NCBI GenBank assembly: GCA_964023205.1
Contig: OZ026836.1
Coordinates: 3,169,501-3,233,500 of the forward strand
Direction of reading: 5' to 3'
DNA from: Lutraria lutraria
Taxonomy: Eukaryota > Mollusca > Bivalvia > Venerida > Mactridae
Length of the DNA stretch: 64,000 bases
Both the position numbers and the translations under genes were made by a program. Under the pieces are notes generated by a model, which saw only the letters and a program-made list of their open reading frames with translations, had not been told where the DNA came from and searched no databases. This document shows positions 50,301 to 62,300 of the stretch, one piece after another. The number at the start of each line of letters is the position of its first letter. The stretch's first letter is position 1.

Positions 50301-53300
50301 TCGTATTGTTATTGTCATTTAGAATTTTTCTATGACGTTCATTTTGCTTTAATACAAATCATGATTGGCAAATTTCTCTCTTTTATTATCTCCCCTGTAC
50401 CATGTTTATGTATAATTTATAAAATCCAATCCAATCCTAAAGAATTCTTCTATTTAAATTTAACCCACATTTATCTATTTACGATATAAGAACCTTGAAT
50501 AAATGAAATATTAATAAATAAATGAATGTCAGTGATAATAGAAGTCAAATCGGCCTTATTTAAAAAGTGAACGGTTCTGACAGTGGCAAAAAGTGCATTC
50601 ATCGAGCAACATTAAATATCTAATACGGATTGGCTGAAGATCAATGCTGTCTATTAAAATGTGATTTATAGTGTGTGGTGCAGCCTATCTATGGAAGATT
50701 GTTTGTAATAGCTAATGCTATAAATTCACAAAACAGCTGTCGGTGATTTTTTCAAAGTCATTGCTTATTACTTAGGGTGCTGTCTTTCTTACAATTGTGT
50801 CCCATTAGTGTACAATGTAATTGAATTAAGTTTGAGGTGTAAATTTTAGTCGTTCAATATTAAACAGTTGTCTGTAATAATGCAGCTGTTAAATTTAGAT
50901 GTTCAGTTTAAAGTCTAGGAGAATGTTTAACAGAGAAAAATTGAATCTGTAACATTCACTGATAAATCTGTTTATATAAGATTAAACCTTGTCACCTGTT
51001 GAAATATTTTACACTATAGTTCAATTTTCATATAGTCAAGGTCGAAAATTGGATGATACCATTGTAAAGGTAATCACTGTAAATTGATTGCCAAAAGCAA
51101 TTTATATCAGTAGTAAAGTGCAATTCACGTGAACCTGAGTCATGGTGTATTGGATAAGGTGGCATGTACACACATAATATTTTTGCAAAATGAAGTAGAT
51201 GTGGATGGTTTGAACTCAGTCAATGACACTTTCTTTTTAGCTCACCAGAGCACGAATGTGCTCAGGGTGAGCTTTTGTGATCGCCCTGCGTCCATCGTGC
51301 GTCGTTACGAATACGTGGCGTCCATGTTTACTTAAAACAACATCTCCTCCTACACCCCTATGCCGATTGCAACCAAACTTGGTTGGAATGATCCTTGGGT
51401 GGTCCCCTTTCAAAGTTGTTCAAAAAATTAAATTTCATTAAAAATTCTGGTTGCTATGGCAACAAATTGAAAAAACTTAAAAAATCTTCTTGTATGAAAC
51501 CACAGGGCCTAGAGCTGAGATATTTGGTATGTAGCATTGTCTAACGGAACTCTACAAAGATTGTTCAAATTATTGCCCTGGGGTCAAAATTGGCCCCGCC
51601 CCGGGGGTCACTTGATTTATATAGATTTATATAGGAAAATTTAAAAAATCTTCTTCTCCGAAACCGCAAGGCCTAGAGCTTAGATATTTTGTATGTGGCA
51701 TTGTGTAGTGGACCTCTACCAAGTTTGTTCAAATTATGGCCCCGGGGTCAAAATTAGCCCTGCCCTGGGGTTTATTCTATTTTATATAGGAAAATTTTTT
51801 AAAATCTTCTTCTCCGAAACCACAAGGCCTAGAGCTAAGATATTTGGTATCTAGCTTTGTCTAATGGACCTCTTTTAAATCTGTTCATATAATGGCCATG
51901 GGATAAAAAACGGCCCAGATGGGTCACTTGATCTTACTTAGACTCGTATAGAAAACTTCAACAATGTTAATCTCCAAATGACCTTTTCTCCTGGTGAGCA
52001 TTTATAGGGCCATCATGGCCCTCTTGTTTAATTAATATATACATTTATTTTTTATATTGTATTCATTGAAATATGTTTGTTCTTGTTACATGTATGTATA
52101 CACCCTGAATAGTACCTTTTTGTATAATAATTTCAAAAGAGAAACAGGAAAGAAGATATGCATTAATTTTGTTCTCAGGTGTATTTCTCAAATATTGTTT
52201 ACTTTTATACATTTTATTGCACGGAAACACGAATACAAAAGTTATTTCAAATACTATACACATTAAAAACCTAAACCATCTTTTTTTAAATATATATTTA
52301 CTCCACAATCAAAATAATATAGAAATTCTAATTACCCATGTGAGGTTATTAAATTGTTGTTAATAATGGAACAATTTAGGTAAAAAACTTTTAAACATTA
52401 TTTACTTATTGATATATATATAACCTTTATTAAAAATAAAAGAAGTTAAAAATAAAAAAAATGATATCCAACATGCGATGCGGTCCTCTAGATTAACAAA
52501 CCTTATGCTTTACCAACTGCGCCACAGATGACAGTGACATAATGTTTCATAGATCAGGCGCGTAGCTGCCTATATGCGAGTACGCGGCTGAATCCACATG
52601 ATTCTGACAAAAAAAATATATATTCAGGAAAATCTGTCCTGACAATAGCGTTTATTCGCTGATTTATGGTACCAAAACTGACTTCTTGAGAACTACATTA
52701 ATGACCCTGAAATCGCCTAGAATGCACCAGATTGCACCATTATTTTCAAAATTTTGGACCCCCCTAGCTTAATCCTGAATCCACATCCATGGAGGGCTAG
52801 CTACGCACCTGTAGATTGCTCTATAACATATGACAATAGTTGTCGTGTTACCTAAACATTTACAAATGGGATCTTCCATGTATACAATAACATTGCTGAC
52901 CTAAAAATTGAACTATAGTTAGTCTATGATAAGATGCACTTTAGTTGCCCCTTCTTTATATACGTAAACAATACTCTACTTTCTTGTACACATGATATTG
53001 TTCGGACTGACTGAATTAAATATAAATCTGTTCAGGTTCATTGACAGTTACCTAATGCTGATAGCTATGTTTACTTGGGACATAAATTGTTATGTTCATC
53101 AGCCTGTTATATGATAAGTATTTTACATACAGTCAAACCTGTGTAAGGCCACCCTCTGAATAGAGGCCTTTCTATCAAAAACTACCATTGATTATTTAAA
53201 ATAAAATGACCTCTTACTAAAGGCTACCTGTCAATAAAGGTCACATTACACCTTTTTCAAAGATAGCCTTTGTACACAGGTTTGACTGTACATTGAATAA

Positions 53301-54582
53301 ACATGCAGCAGTTGAATTAACATATTGAAGGTTGCAAGTTTTATCATGTTCAGCCAGTAAGGGACGTAAGGACACTACATGAGTTCTTGTTATAAATTCA
53401 TTAATTGAGCCCATCAGGTAGCTATCATTTGAAATACATTGATCATGGACGTGGTGACTTTGGCAAGATATTTCCTCTACTTGACAATTTAGTATCATTG
53501 CTACCTAACATTCTATTTGAAAATCAATTTACCGGTAGGAACATGGATCCCATTATTCTCCTTATGAGACGGAATAGCTGCATTATTATGCAATGAGAAA
53601 TAATGGTGTCATTTAAATTGACATTCAGTTTACTTCAGTCCTATGTCGTTATTGGTGATAAAAGAATCTGGTTTATTACCACAGTATTACTGATCTAAAA
53701 GATGGATATCATATATTTATCCAGTATACAAATAGTTGAAGGTCTGCTTAAGTCTAAATGATCATAATAGCATTCATCCTGCCTCTGAATTTTATGTTGA
53801 TTATTTTTTAAGTTTTTATACCCACATTTAATATAAAAGTTATGATCTATGTTAGACCAACTATTTTGTATATCAGTTTGTTTTTATCACTGTAAATGTT
53901 ATCCATTATAATCAGCTTTAGTCAAAATATTTATTTAGGTCTTAATTTCATTAGACATGCTTCTCCTATATTCATATTGTTACACTTATATTCATTGCTA
54001 TTGTGCTTATCAACCTGTCAAAGATGAAAAGACTTGAGGTAGTTTAGGACGATATATGCTGTGCATATAGGACATATTGACCCCGAGTGTATGCTTAGCT
54101 TGCATTCTCTGTGTGGCCAAAATTTGTTGTCAACACTGGTTGCATTCAACAAATGTCTTTAACTCATTTTTTGCTGTCATGGATCCCAATAAAAATGTGG
54201 GGGGTTGCATGCTCATAAAAGGGCTGCTAATAAAGTGATTATATAGACTTGCACTGCAACATGGAACTGGAACATGACGGATATAGAAAATATAGTACTT
54301 TGGTCCGCATCAAAATTCATGAGCGCCAAGTGACGGCTGTGTAAAGCTGAACTGTCATTCCAAAAATCATAGTTAGAATATTAATACTTTCTCAAACAAC
54401 AAACTAATGTCAATATGTATGTGTTTACAATTCACTTAAGATTAATTGGAATAATTATTTTTCAGGCTAAGAAGTTTGTTGAAAGCACCCCTGTTGTGGT
54501 AAAGAAGGATTTAACTAAAGAAGAATCTGAAGAACTAGTGAAGGCATTAGAAGCTGTAGGTGGAAAAACAGCCGTCGAATAA
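38320..54582 (+). CDS. MRPL12: Mitochondrial ribosomal protein bL12m (MRPL12), complete
   Basis: Exons 38320-38381, 45523-45712, 46772-46846, 47358-47489 and 54466-54582 (stop TAA) are in phase; 576 nt, 191 aa, near the human 198. The N-terminus (MSTTAVKVITTVLKSPLCR, then SGRSLSSFRRCYSTE) is basic and hydroxylated, as expected of a mitochondrial presequence. YTPKIKQIVDDISQLSLLEV and ADLNELLKKTLNIQD form the N-terminal dimerisation helices. An Ala-rich, acidic hinge follows, then the C-terminal L7/L12 domain (FNVKLTGF, KIALIKEIKNLIPGTNLVQA, KKFVES, ALEAVGGK). L12 forms the ribosome stalk that recruits translation GTPases in mitochondria. Introns 1 and 4 are each about 7 kb and hold most of the transposons of this window. 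Confidence 0.96.
40700..41230 (-). repeat. Fragment of a pogo-like element inside the 2.8-kb element
   Basis: Its reverse complement matches the interior of the element at 47911-48857, with phrases such as ATTTTCACACCTATTATTCG, ACACGAAGCGTGTCAACAGT and GATCTC[AG]GGTAT. Confidence 0.8.
41370..41890. repeat. Three diverged ~200-bp tandem units
   Basis: ATGCCG[TC]CAATA recurs at 41375, 41570 and 41773, each followed by AGTATATCTTCACAT-like and TCGCAAAAAGTG-like motifs. It is inside the 2.8-kb element. Confidence 0.8.
42510..42600 (-). repeat. tRNA-like sequence, minus strand
   Basis: The minus strand reads AATTAGCTCAGTTGATAGAG, then GACTCGCAAG and GAGGTTGCGGGTTTGAGCC, a tRNA-like A box, anticodon arm and B box. 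The acceptor stem pairs poorly (CCAAAT with ATTGG), so a pseudogene or SINE head is more likely than a working tRNA. Confidence 0.55.
42842..43775. repeat. ~720-bp dispersed repeat, copy 2, with an inserted hAT-like element
   Basis: Colinear with 36888-37605 apart from small deletions and the 283-bp insertion at 43204-43486. A further inverted fragment is at 44998-45125. It lies in MRPL12 intron 1. Confidence 0.8.
43204..43486. mobile_element. 283-bp hAT-like MITE with 5-bp TSD
   Basis: Imperfect inverted ends CAGAGCTCGATTTTAAC and GTTAATTTCAAGCCCAG. Flanked by GAATA at 43199-43203 and 43487-43491. The matching copy at 36888-37605 has a single GAATA in CGAGAATAGG, the empty site. A related fragment is inverted at 44868-45003. 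Confidence 0.87.
44214..44697. mobile_element. 484-bp hAT-like MITE with 8-bp TSD
   Basis: Ends TAGGGCAGAGTA and TACTCAGCCCTA are inverted with one mismatch. Flanked by ATATGTAC at 44206-44213 and 44698-44705. The interior is rich in ATCGATA-type motifs. MRPL12 intron 1. Confidence 0.85.
45822..46680. repeat. Dispersed repeat headed by ATGCCCCCGTATCGAT, ~100-180-bp units
   Basis: Starts with a CCCCCG...CGGGGGCAT hairpin, then repeats phrases such as GATGAAACTTTCACAGACT, TTGTGATTCGATC and GCCCTTTGTTTATTTTG. It fills most of MRPL12 intron 2. Confidence 0.7.
47911..48857. mobile_element. Pogo-like non-autonomous element A
   Basis: Left end CAGTAAAACCTCGATTATCC, right end TCGGGGTTTTACTG, flanked by TA. 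Several CGATTATCCGAA-like subterminal repeats. 947 bp, no transposase. The ORF-like run near 47903-48223 is made of the terminal repeats. MRPL12 intron 4. Confidence 0.85.
48885..49982. mobile_element. Pogo-like non-autonomous element B
   Basis: Left end CAGTAAAACCCCGATTATCC, right end GGATAATCGAGGTTTTACTG, flanked by TA. 1098 bp. It starts only 27 bp after element A ends. No transposase seen. Confidence 0.85.
51239..52026. repeat. Dispersed repeat (AGCTCACCAGAGCAC type)
   Basis: Starts with a CACCAGAGCAC...GTGCTCAGGGTGAG hairpin, followed by three imperfect ~150-bp units (AAATCTTCTTCTCCGAAACC, GGCCTAGAGCTTAGATATTT) and the end GGCCATCATGGCCCTCTTGT. A shorter copy is at 55440-55730. MRPL12 intron 4. 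Confidence 0.75.
52465..52550 (-). repeat. Degenerate tRNA-like sequence, minus strand
   Basis: The minus strand has an A-box-like TGTGGCGCAGTTGGTAAAGC, but the B-box region is degraded. Probably a SINE remnant. Confidence 0.4.
53130..53288. mobile_element. Mariner/pogo-like MITE (CAGTCAAACCTG family), complete
   Basis: CAGTCAAACCTGTGTA and its near-exact reverse complement form the ends, flanked by TA; 159 bp. The interior is inverted relative to the copies at 15347 and 30541. MRPL12 intron 4. Confidence 0.8.
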
Positions 54583-55111
54583 ACTTGAAAAACTCTTTAT
54601 TTCCATTGTGTAAATGTTGGCGGTTGTTTATATGATAGATTGGTATAACTGGTAGACATTCACCAAGCAATGTTCATGCATCGTTTCCACATGAATTTTA
54701 GCATATTGACCGAAAGTTAGCCTCTGAGCTTAGGGATCAAACGTGTGCTACTTCCTAGTTGTGATGTTTGGGTTTTGATTTCATTCAAAGCTACATTTTC
54801 TTTTCATTGAAAATTAGAAGCTGTACATTGTTTGTAGGCCTCTGTTATATCATCACACTTTAATCATGTTATAATTTGTGTAAAAAAAGAGCAAGAGTCT
54901 TTCAAAGAAGTTATTTCTTAATGACTTTTATGTATTTTAAGTTAAGTGCACAGTTTTGTTTTAATGAAAATTACCAATATTGCACTCCAAATTATTTACT
55001 TACAACTGCAATTGAGAAAATCTTGTCTTGTTTAAAACACTCCTGTCTGATGTTTGTAGCATAAGTGAATGTCAGTGATGTTTGCACTCGTTTTTGAAAG
55101 ACAATTATAAT

Positions 55112-55117
55112 AATAAA
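55112..55117 (+). terminator. Poly(A) signal candidate for MRPL12
   Basis: AATAAA about 530 bases after the MRPL12 stop codon, in AT-rich sequence. Confidence 0.45.
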
Positions 55118-55439
55118 ATATACAATATATGCAATGTTTCTTAAGACTTAATACATATATAGAAACACACCAATTTTCTGTTTGAACGGACAAGACATAA
55201 TTATTTCCATCGGATTTGGAACTGATCTTAAATGCCATCTGTGGAGGTTTCAACATTCTGAGATAGTATTCAGGGGTGATAATAGAGCCAGATTAAAAAT
55301 CCCGAGGATCATAATTATGCGGCCTATCATTTTTACCAAACAAGAAGCCTTCAACCACATTGTTTCCATATTTAACTCTGTTTGTATTAAAGAAGATCAT
55401 TCAGAGCACATTAAATTGACCATAACTTTTCCATATCTT

Positions 55440-55730
55440 AAAATGTTTTCATAAAAAAAAAAATTCATAAAAAACTCTGGTTGCCATATGGCAACCAATA
55501 GAAAAAAAATGGGGAAAAAATCTTCTTGTCCAAAACCTCAAGGCCTAGAGCTTACATATTTTGTATGTAGCATTGTCTGGTGGACATCTACCATGTTTGT
55601 TTAAATTATTGCCATAAGGGAAAATTAGCCCCGCCCCAGGGTCACTTAATTTTACAAAGGCTCATAATATTTTTTTCTAAGTGTCTTTTTTATCTGGTGG
55701 CCATCATGGCACTCTTGTTTGTTACAAAGT
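55440..55730. repeat. Shorter copy of the AGCTCACCAGAGCAC-type repeat
   Basis: Contains GGCCTAGAGCTTA, TTGTATGTAGCATTGTCTG and the end GGCCATCATGGCACTCTTGT, as in 51239-52026. The left end is missing. Confidence 0.7.
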
Positions 55731-55839
55731 TACAGATGTTAAACAGAATGATTGTGCATAATACTCATCTTTAATGTATGTTATCCTTAGGTAAGGGTGG
55801 TAATGTGTAGTGTAAAGATCACCTTGGTTGTGAAATGTC

Positions 55840-56530
55840 AGGGATTTTACACAAGAGGGTCAAGATGACCCTATATCGCTTACATGACAGTTATTGTTTA
55901 CTCAATGAGCCTGTCTCATGAGGTCAGCTGATTTGAAGTTTTCCTGTGATTTGACCCCAGATGATCCATGTTCAAACTTCTACATATTAAAACGAACATT
56001 CTCAGGTTTCATGGAGATCCAATCAAATCTGACATCTACAATGTTTACAGTTTTCCTAAGATTTGACCTAGTTTTTGAACCCAGATGACAAATGTTCGAA
56101 CTCCATTGTAAATATAACTGAAATCTAGTGTTGACAGTTTTTCATAAGTTGACCTAGTGATCTAGTTAATGACCTCAGATGACACATGTTCAAATTTGTC
56201 CAAGATATAAGGTCAAACATTCTTACAAGGTTTCATGAAGATCCAATCAAAACAGTGACATCTAGTGTTCACAAGGTTTTCCAGCAATTTGTCCTGGTGA
56301 TCTAGTTTTTGACCTCTGATGACCCATTATCGAACTTGACCTACATATATTTGAAATAAACATTCTGACAAAGTTTCATGAACATCCAATCAAAACAGTG
56401 ATTTCTAGAGTGTTCACAAGGTTTTCCCTTAATTTGCCCTGGTGACCTAGTGTGTGACCCATTATCGAACTTGTCTGAGATTTTGTTGAAATTAATATTC
56501 TGACTCAAGTTTTGTGAAACCTGAACTAAA
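55840..56530. repeat. Dispersed repeat with ~115-bp units between MRPL12 and SHMT
   Basis: Five or so imperfect units share CATGAAGATCCAATCAAA, TGTTCACAAGGTTTTCC, GACCTAGTGATCTAG and GATGACCCATTATCGAACTT. Confidence 0.7.
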
Positions 56531-56544
56531 AATGTGGCCCCTAG

Positions 56545-56675
56545 CACAGGTAACTGTATCATGAATAGATTATAAAATATGAAAAAAAAAAATGAAAAAA
56601 AATTATATTAATATAGTAATAAATATTTTTTTTTTTCCATATTTTTATAATCTATTCATGATACAGTTAACTGTG
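56545..56675. mobile_element. 131-bp near-complete palindrome MITE, 8-bp TSD
   Basis: Ends CACAGGTAACTGTATCATGA and its near-exact reverse complement extend to about 38-bp arms around an A/T-only centre. Flanked by GCCCCTAG at 56537-56544 and 56676-56683. It lies just beyond the likely 3' end of SHMT. Confidence 0.87.
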
Positions 56676-56750
56676 GCCCCTAGTGCATTCACAAGGTAAA
56701 AGTTTGAGCTCCTGTAAGAGATATAATCTAGACTTGAAAATATATATTTT

Positions 56751-56756
56751 TTTATT
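56751..56756 (-). terminator. Poly(A) signal candidate for SHMT
   Basis: Minus-strand AATAAA about 730 bases after the SHMT stop. The AT-rich stretch 56757-57483 would be its 3' UTR. Confidence 0.45.
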
Positions 56757-57483
56757 GATTTTCATCATAAATAATAGCACACATGATTTCATTGAAGAAC
56801 AGGAATACCAATTAACAAGCAAATGGTTAAAAGTATTAACACACGAAGGGTAACATGAACAAAGACAGGATTTCAATCCCAAACATGAAACTTTAAGCAA
56901 CACAAAATACAGTAACATTAAATGTTTAAACAAAAATGCCTATGGCACCAAATAACCTTACAAGGGGAAAAAATTATGACATATTTAACTTAATCATATA
57001 ATCTCAACTGACATTTAAATACCAACTACATTATTCTTTGGTATTGACAAACATTTGGACATTTCAAGGGCAATTTTTCACCAGGCAGACACAATTCAGT
57101 AATCACCATTTGATAAATATTATATGCATACTTCAAAATCAATTTTCAGTGAACAAGAGAATGACAGTTAATTATTAATAATTAACCTGTAGAATTATAA
57201 TTAATTGATGAACACAATTTTGTAGATTAATGTCTGATAAATGCTAAAATAACTGCAGAAGTTAAAGCATGTTCAACAACAAAATACTGAAATTACAATA
57301 CATTTGCACTTCCAATTAAGACTTATCAACCCAGGTGATAAAACTTCATTTTGAGAAACAATAATTTCATCACAATTTAAAAAACCCATATACAAGCAAC
57401 ACAATAACCCGCAGAGAATCTAAAATACTGTGAAGGCTAGGCAGTGTGAAATGTCAAATGTATTTTACTCTAGCTCCAGTTTT

Positions 57484-60400
57484 TCACCAATTATCAAATC
57501 CAGGCAGAGGATATTGAACAGCAAAGTCCTCAACCTCTTTTTTAAGACTTGCCATTTTAGCTTTCACACCCTCATCCTCGGCCAACTTGGCTCTAAACTC
57601 CTTCAAAGTTGGTCCACAATCGGCCAGAATTTCCTTGGTGAATTGAATGCCTACAAACACAAAATAAAACCTTGTTACATGCAATTAACCATGTTTCTGA
57701 GGAAACTAAGCCAGATCAGGTGAAAGATTGAACAACAAGTTTGAATGAAGTTACTCTCAATTCAAAGACAATGAGAATGCACTTTGTGACATACAGTTCA
57801 ATTCATATTAGTTCAACTGAATTAAAAACTTCAACTGCTTCATCAGATGATCAAACACCACCCAAATGGATAGCATAGTTAAATTAAAGTACAATTAACC
57901 TTGATCATAATATTAGCTTTAGTACCAAAATAATTGGAATAAATATTATGGTGTTTTCAATATCAATCATCAAGTTCTTCCTGTATTTTAATGGTGCCCG
58001 GTGTAAAGCACTGTTATATACCTCTCCCTTTTTCCTGTGATTTTTATCGTGCCCGGTGTAAAGCACTGTTATATACCTCACCCTTTTTCCTGTGATTTTT
58101 ATCGTGCCCGGTGTAAAGCACTGTTATATACCTCACCCTTTTTCCTGTGATTTTTATCGTGCCCGGTGTAAAGCACTGTTATATACCTCACCCTTTTTCC
58201 TGTGATTTTTATCGTGCCCGGTGTAAAGCACCCTATTTCCTGTGATTTTCTAGATACAGCACTTGGCTTAGTAGTTGGGATGGGGACACTGAAAACGTCC
58301 CCAAGAATCCCATAAGAATAGAACACATGACCCTTTCGTATGCAAGTAAGATATTGAAGCAAACTAGGAAATCTAAGCATGCACTAACATACCTCTGTCA
58401 AGCATATCAGCAACTTTAGCAAATTCTTCTTCTTTCATGTTTCTAGATGTTAATGCTGGGGTTCCAATACGAAGTCCCCCAGGTCTGAGGGCACTCTTGT
58501 CACCGGGGCATGTGTTTTTGTTTAATGCAATACCCATTTGCTCCAACACAGTTTCTGTTCTGCTTGCATCCACTTTCATAGGTCTTAAATCCACCCAGAT
58601 CAAATGATTGTCAGTACCGCCTGCAAATACATTAAAAGAGCTCTTGAGTATACTACTTAACAAGATGAAGAAAGTTTAATACATTACAGATGATAAGAAC
58701 CGGTGAATTTTAGGATGTTTATAAAAGACATCAAGAATTATGTTCCTACACAGACAACTATATCATTGCAAAAAGAAAATTCTTATTCTTTCACCAACAG
58801 ATTAACTGCAGCAAAAGGCAAACCAGTATATAATGAAAATTAGATCAGTAAGTGTTCTCTCGAAGACACAGCGGTCAGCAAAACTCGAAATTCTAGCTCC
58901 AGCAACTTTTTGTCAATGAGAACATAAAATTACACACACAAAAAAAATCAGTGAATAATACCTGCTACAATTTAAATATAGCCTGACAGTCTGAATCTTC
59001 TGGAGAACACAGCAATAACATTAAAGATATCTTGACTACTAGTATGTCAAAACTCATACGTCATTTGGTTAACAAAATTAATGTATCTAATATTCTTATA
59101 AACAAAATGCCTAACATCGCCTTCTAAATTATTGGAATGTTACATGAAACACAGTTAATTAAAAATAAAATTTCATACCTGAGACTAAAGTATAATTCTT
59201 AGCAATGAACTCTTTTGCAAGAACCCTCGCATTTGCAACAACCTGTCTTTGGTATGCTTTGAATTCTGGAGTATTTGCTTGTTTTAATGCCACAGCAACA
59301 GCAGCTATTTGATGGTTATGAGGTCCACCTTGAAGACCTGGAAATACAGCTTCATTTATCTTCTTCTCTATATCATACATCTGCTTTGAGCCATCTTTGT
59401 TTACTTTCCTTACACCTGAAAGAAATAAGCACTGTCTTCTACAATTTGCAAGCATGAGCTTTAAATACAAATAAAATGTTAATATAAATGCCAAGAGCAA
59501 TTATCAATGACTTAAGCATGTTATAATATATCACCAACTAGACAGAGGCACTGCAAGGCAGCGCAATATACGCCTGAAGGTATATTTGATACTGTAAAAC
59601 ATTATTTTGGGTTACTTTTCGTGCATGAATATGCGTTTTTTTTCATTTAACCATGGAATTTCATGAGCATGAATACAGGCTTAAAGAAATACAGAGCGGA
59701 CACGAAATCAGCCAAATTTGACCCCTAAGTGTGACCTTGAGCCTTCCAAAACATGCACTCTACACGTTGTCTCAATGGGGTGAACATTTGAGTCAAGTTT
59801 CTTCAAAATCCTTTGCAGGCTTAAAGAGATACATAGCGAACACAAAATTGCTAACTGACGGACAGACAGACGGACACCGGCGTCATAACATGTCCATTTG
59901 GGCATATAAAAAGAAATTTTGACAAAAAAGACTGCTTCATGATCAGATCGACCAGACAGAACATTACCTTTTCTAAAGAAGATCATCCCAGATCTTGGAC
60001 CCCGAAGTGTTTTATGGGTCGTTGTTGTAACAACATCACAAAACTCAAATGGACTGGGAGCAACACCAGCAGAAACCAATCCACTTACATGCGCCATATC
60101 AGCCAATAAGTACGCTCCATTTTCATTTGCAATCTCACGGAATCTTTTGTAGTCAAGGTGACGAGAGTAACAACTAATACCTGCAAAAGTACAAAATAAG
60201 TATACATGTAGTTACCAGGAACTGGAAGTATTTTTTTTCAACCTAATAATCAGTTGTAAGATCAACAGTAATGGCTTAAGTATAATTGGCTGCACAAAAT
60301 TAACCACTTGGTGTGAAGAGAAACAGCAAATTATTTTATTTGTATGTTCAACCATGTCCATGGGTAAAGTGAATCAAGTTTTTTAAAAATAAAAACGTGG

Positions 60401-62057
60401 ATAGATAAACCAAATGATTCTGCCATTCAATGATATTAAAAATAATGATTCACATAACACTTCGACATCAATATTCTTAATAAAGTATAAACAATCAGCA
60501 TTTTACCTGCAACAATAATTTGTGGCAGGAAGAGTTTGGCATTTTCAGCAAGTTTATCATAGTCAATAGTTCCTGTTACAGGATCCAGTTTATATGGGAA
60601 AGATTCAAAGAAGAGTGATGTCGCAGATATTTTCTTTGTTGGAGTCATGAATCCATGGCTGAGATGACCACCCTCTGGAAGATGCAGACCCATAATACGA
60701 CCATGGGGACCTATCAAGGCAGTGTACACAGCAAAATTGGCTGGTGACCCAGAGTGTGGCTGAACATTAACTCCCCATTCATCAGGACTCAGATTGAAAG
60801 CTTCTAGAGCACGTTTCTTACACAAATTTTCAATCTTGTCAATTACTTCATTACCACCATAGTATCTGAAACACAAAATTAACAAAACACTCATTATTTT
60901 ATGACCTCCTCCATACATGTAGTCGAGTGGTTAAGACTGCTCACCTCAAATCACTGTAACCTCTCATTGATAAAGGGCAGTGGGTTCGAGCCCTGTTATC
61001 GACCATGTCTCTTTATGTGAGAAAGTAGGCTTATGCTTATGATTACAGTGGACAGGAGTCGGGACACGAAAAAAATTTTGAGGGTCACTCGTCCTACAGG
61101 ACATAAAATCCACTAGTCCTGCCATTGATGTCACTCGTCCTACCACTAGAACCAAACTAAAAAAAGCACTTACTGAGCCTTTTTTGATAATTTACACAGC
61201 CAAATATACAACCTAATGTACATTTCTGGAACATTGGATGCCATCATGACATTACTATTTTACAAAATACAACGAGATCTTCGATCAAGGATGCCAATAA
61301 ACAACTTTATTATTGACAGTAACAGTGTCATAGTAAAGTGCATACTTAAAGCTTACATTAAAGTAAAAAATTAAATTAAATCAGGTAAGAATGGACTTCA
61401 AGTGACGAAAACATACTGATAATGATAGAACAATCTAGATAAATGCCAGACCGGGCCGTACGTGATACCTGTAAAACGGCCCGGTCTGGCATTTATCTAA
61501 GCAAATCGAGTATATGTAACCTCCATTCATTTCTCAAAGGCTAACTAAGTTGGGCGATCGGCATTTACTCCAAACCGGTGTCGAGGCTTATTTTTCCGTC
61601 TGTCAAACAAGAATGAAAGCTACTCGTCCCGTCGGACGACCGTAGCCGATTTTCCACTCGTCCGGACCATGAATTCACTCGTCAATACCAGCGAACGAGT
61701 GGATTTTTTCGTGCCCTGGAAGTCTAGTACAGTGCACCAGTCATTAACTATTACATTAATACAATTTCCTTTTTATTTCCCTCCTCATACATCATTTCCA
61801 TCCATCCTATCATTATTATTGAAAGAAAATTATGCAAATCATTCTTAATACTTTTACCTTTGCCCTGGCTGCCCTTCTGAATATTTGTTGTTCAGACATG
61901 ATCCGAGAGCTTGAAGCACAGATTTGCTGGCAAAATTTTCAGATGCAATCATTTCCAGGCCTTTTCTCTGTCTTTCTTTTTCTTCCTGTATAAGAGTGTT
62001 CATTTCTGGATCATCAACAGTGATGTCATCTTGAAGCCTGTAACCGTCTCCAGACAT
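57484..62057 (-). CDS. SHMT1: Serine hydroxymethyltransferase, cytosolic type, complete
   Basis: Exons in transcript order: 62057-61858, 60865-60507, 60180-59968, 59415-59179, 58620-58393, 57650-57484 (stop). Phases agree; 1404 nt, 467 aa (human SHMT1 483). The PLP enzyme interconverts serine plus tetrahydrofolate with glycine plus methylene-tetrahydrofolate. Family motifs: [81 protein letters not shown], and the PLP lysine in [17 protein letters not shown] (about residue 243). [18 protein letters not shown] and [15 protein letters not shown] follow. The start [11 protein letters not shown] has no mitochondrial presequence and follows a good acceptor (TTCTTACAG), which favours the cytosolic form. 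The SHMT1 symbol is by similarity; an alternative upstream mitochondrial exon is not excluded. Confidence 0.96.
57993..58240. repeat. 55-bp minisatellite in SHMT intron 5, about 4.5 units
   Basis: GTGCCCGGTGTAAAGCACTG recurs at 57993, 58049, 58104, 58159 and 58214 with almost no change. Confidence 0.92.
59533..59910. repeat. Dispersed repeat, short copy, in an SHMT intron
   Basis: Starts ACTAGACAGAGGCACTGCAA and has one unit of the type seen several times at 11760-12416. It lies in the intron 59416-59967. Confidence 0.8.
60915..61050 (+). repeat. tRNA-derived SINE (Leu/Ser-like head)
   Basis: A box GTCGAGTGGTTAAGACTGC, long variable-arm-like spacing, and B box GGGTTCGAGCCC. The 3' part is not tRNA. 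It lies in SHMT intron 1 (60866-61857). Confidence 0.65.
61060..61719. mobile_element. hAT-like non-autonomous element in SHMT intron
   Basis: Left GGGACACGAAAAAAAT and right ATTTTTTCGTGCCCTG are imperfect inverted ends. Subterminal CACTCGTCC motifs recur on both sides. The flanks show only an imperfect duplication (GGAGTC / GAAGTC). Confidence 0.6.
61436..61499. repeat. Perfect 24-bp-stem hairpin
   Basis: TAGATAAATGCCAGACCGGG plus CCGT (61436-61459) is exactly reversed at 61476-61499 around a 16-base loop. It lies inside the element at 61060-61719. Confidence 0.9.
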
Positions 62058-62300
62058 GATGAATGATTCTAGTATGTCAACTGTAAGAAAACGTACTAAG
62101 CATGATGAAAAAACACAAGACGTTTTGCTTCCAAGACATTTAACCCCCATTTTTTGAAGCATTATTTTTTTTAATTATTCACCATGTATTAAGGTGAATC
62201 AAATGAGCACAAAATTTGTCAAAATGGCCACCTGACTGGCTATGCATCCTATAAAATGGCTTTGTTCAATAATTACTGAAAATACATAATAGTAGACATA

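Noticed and set aside
58099..58380. 93-codon minus-strand ORF
   Set aside because: It is the translated 55-bp minisatellite in an SHMT intron.
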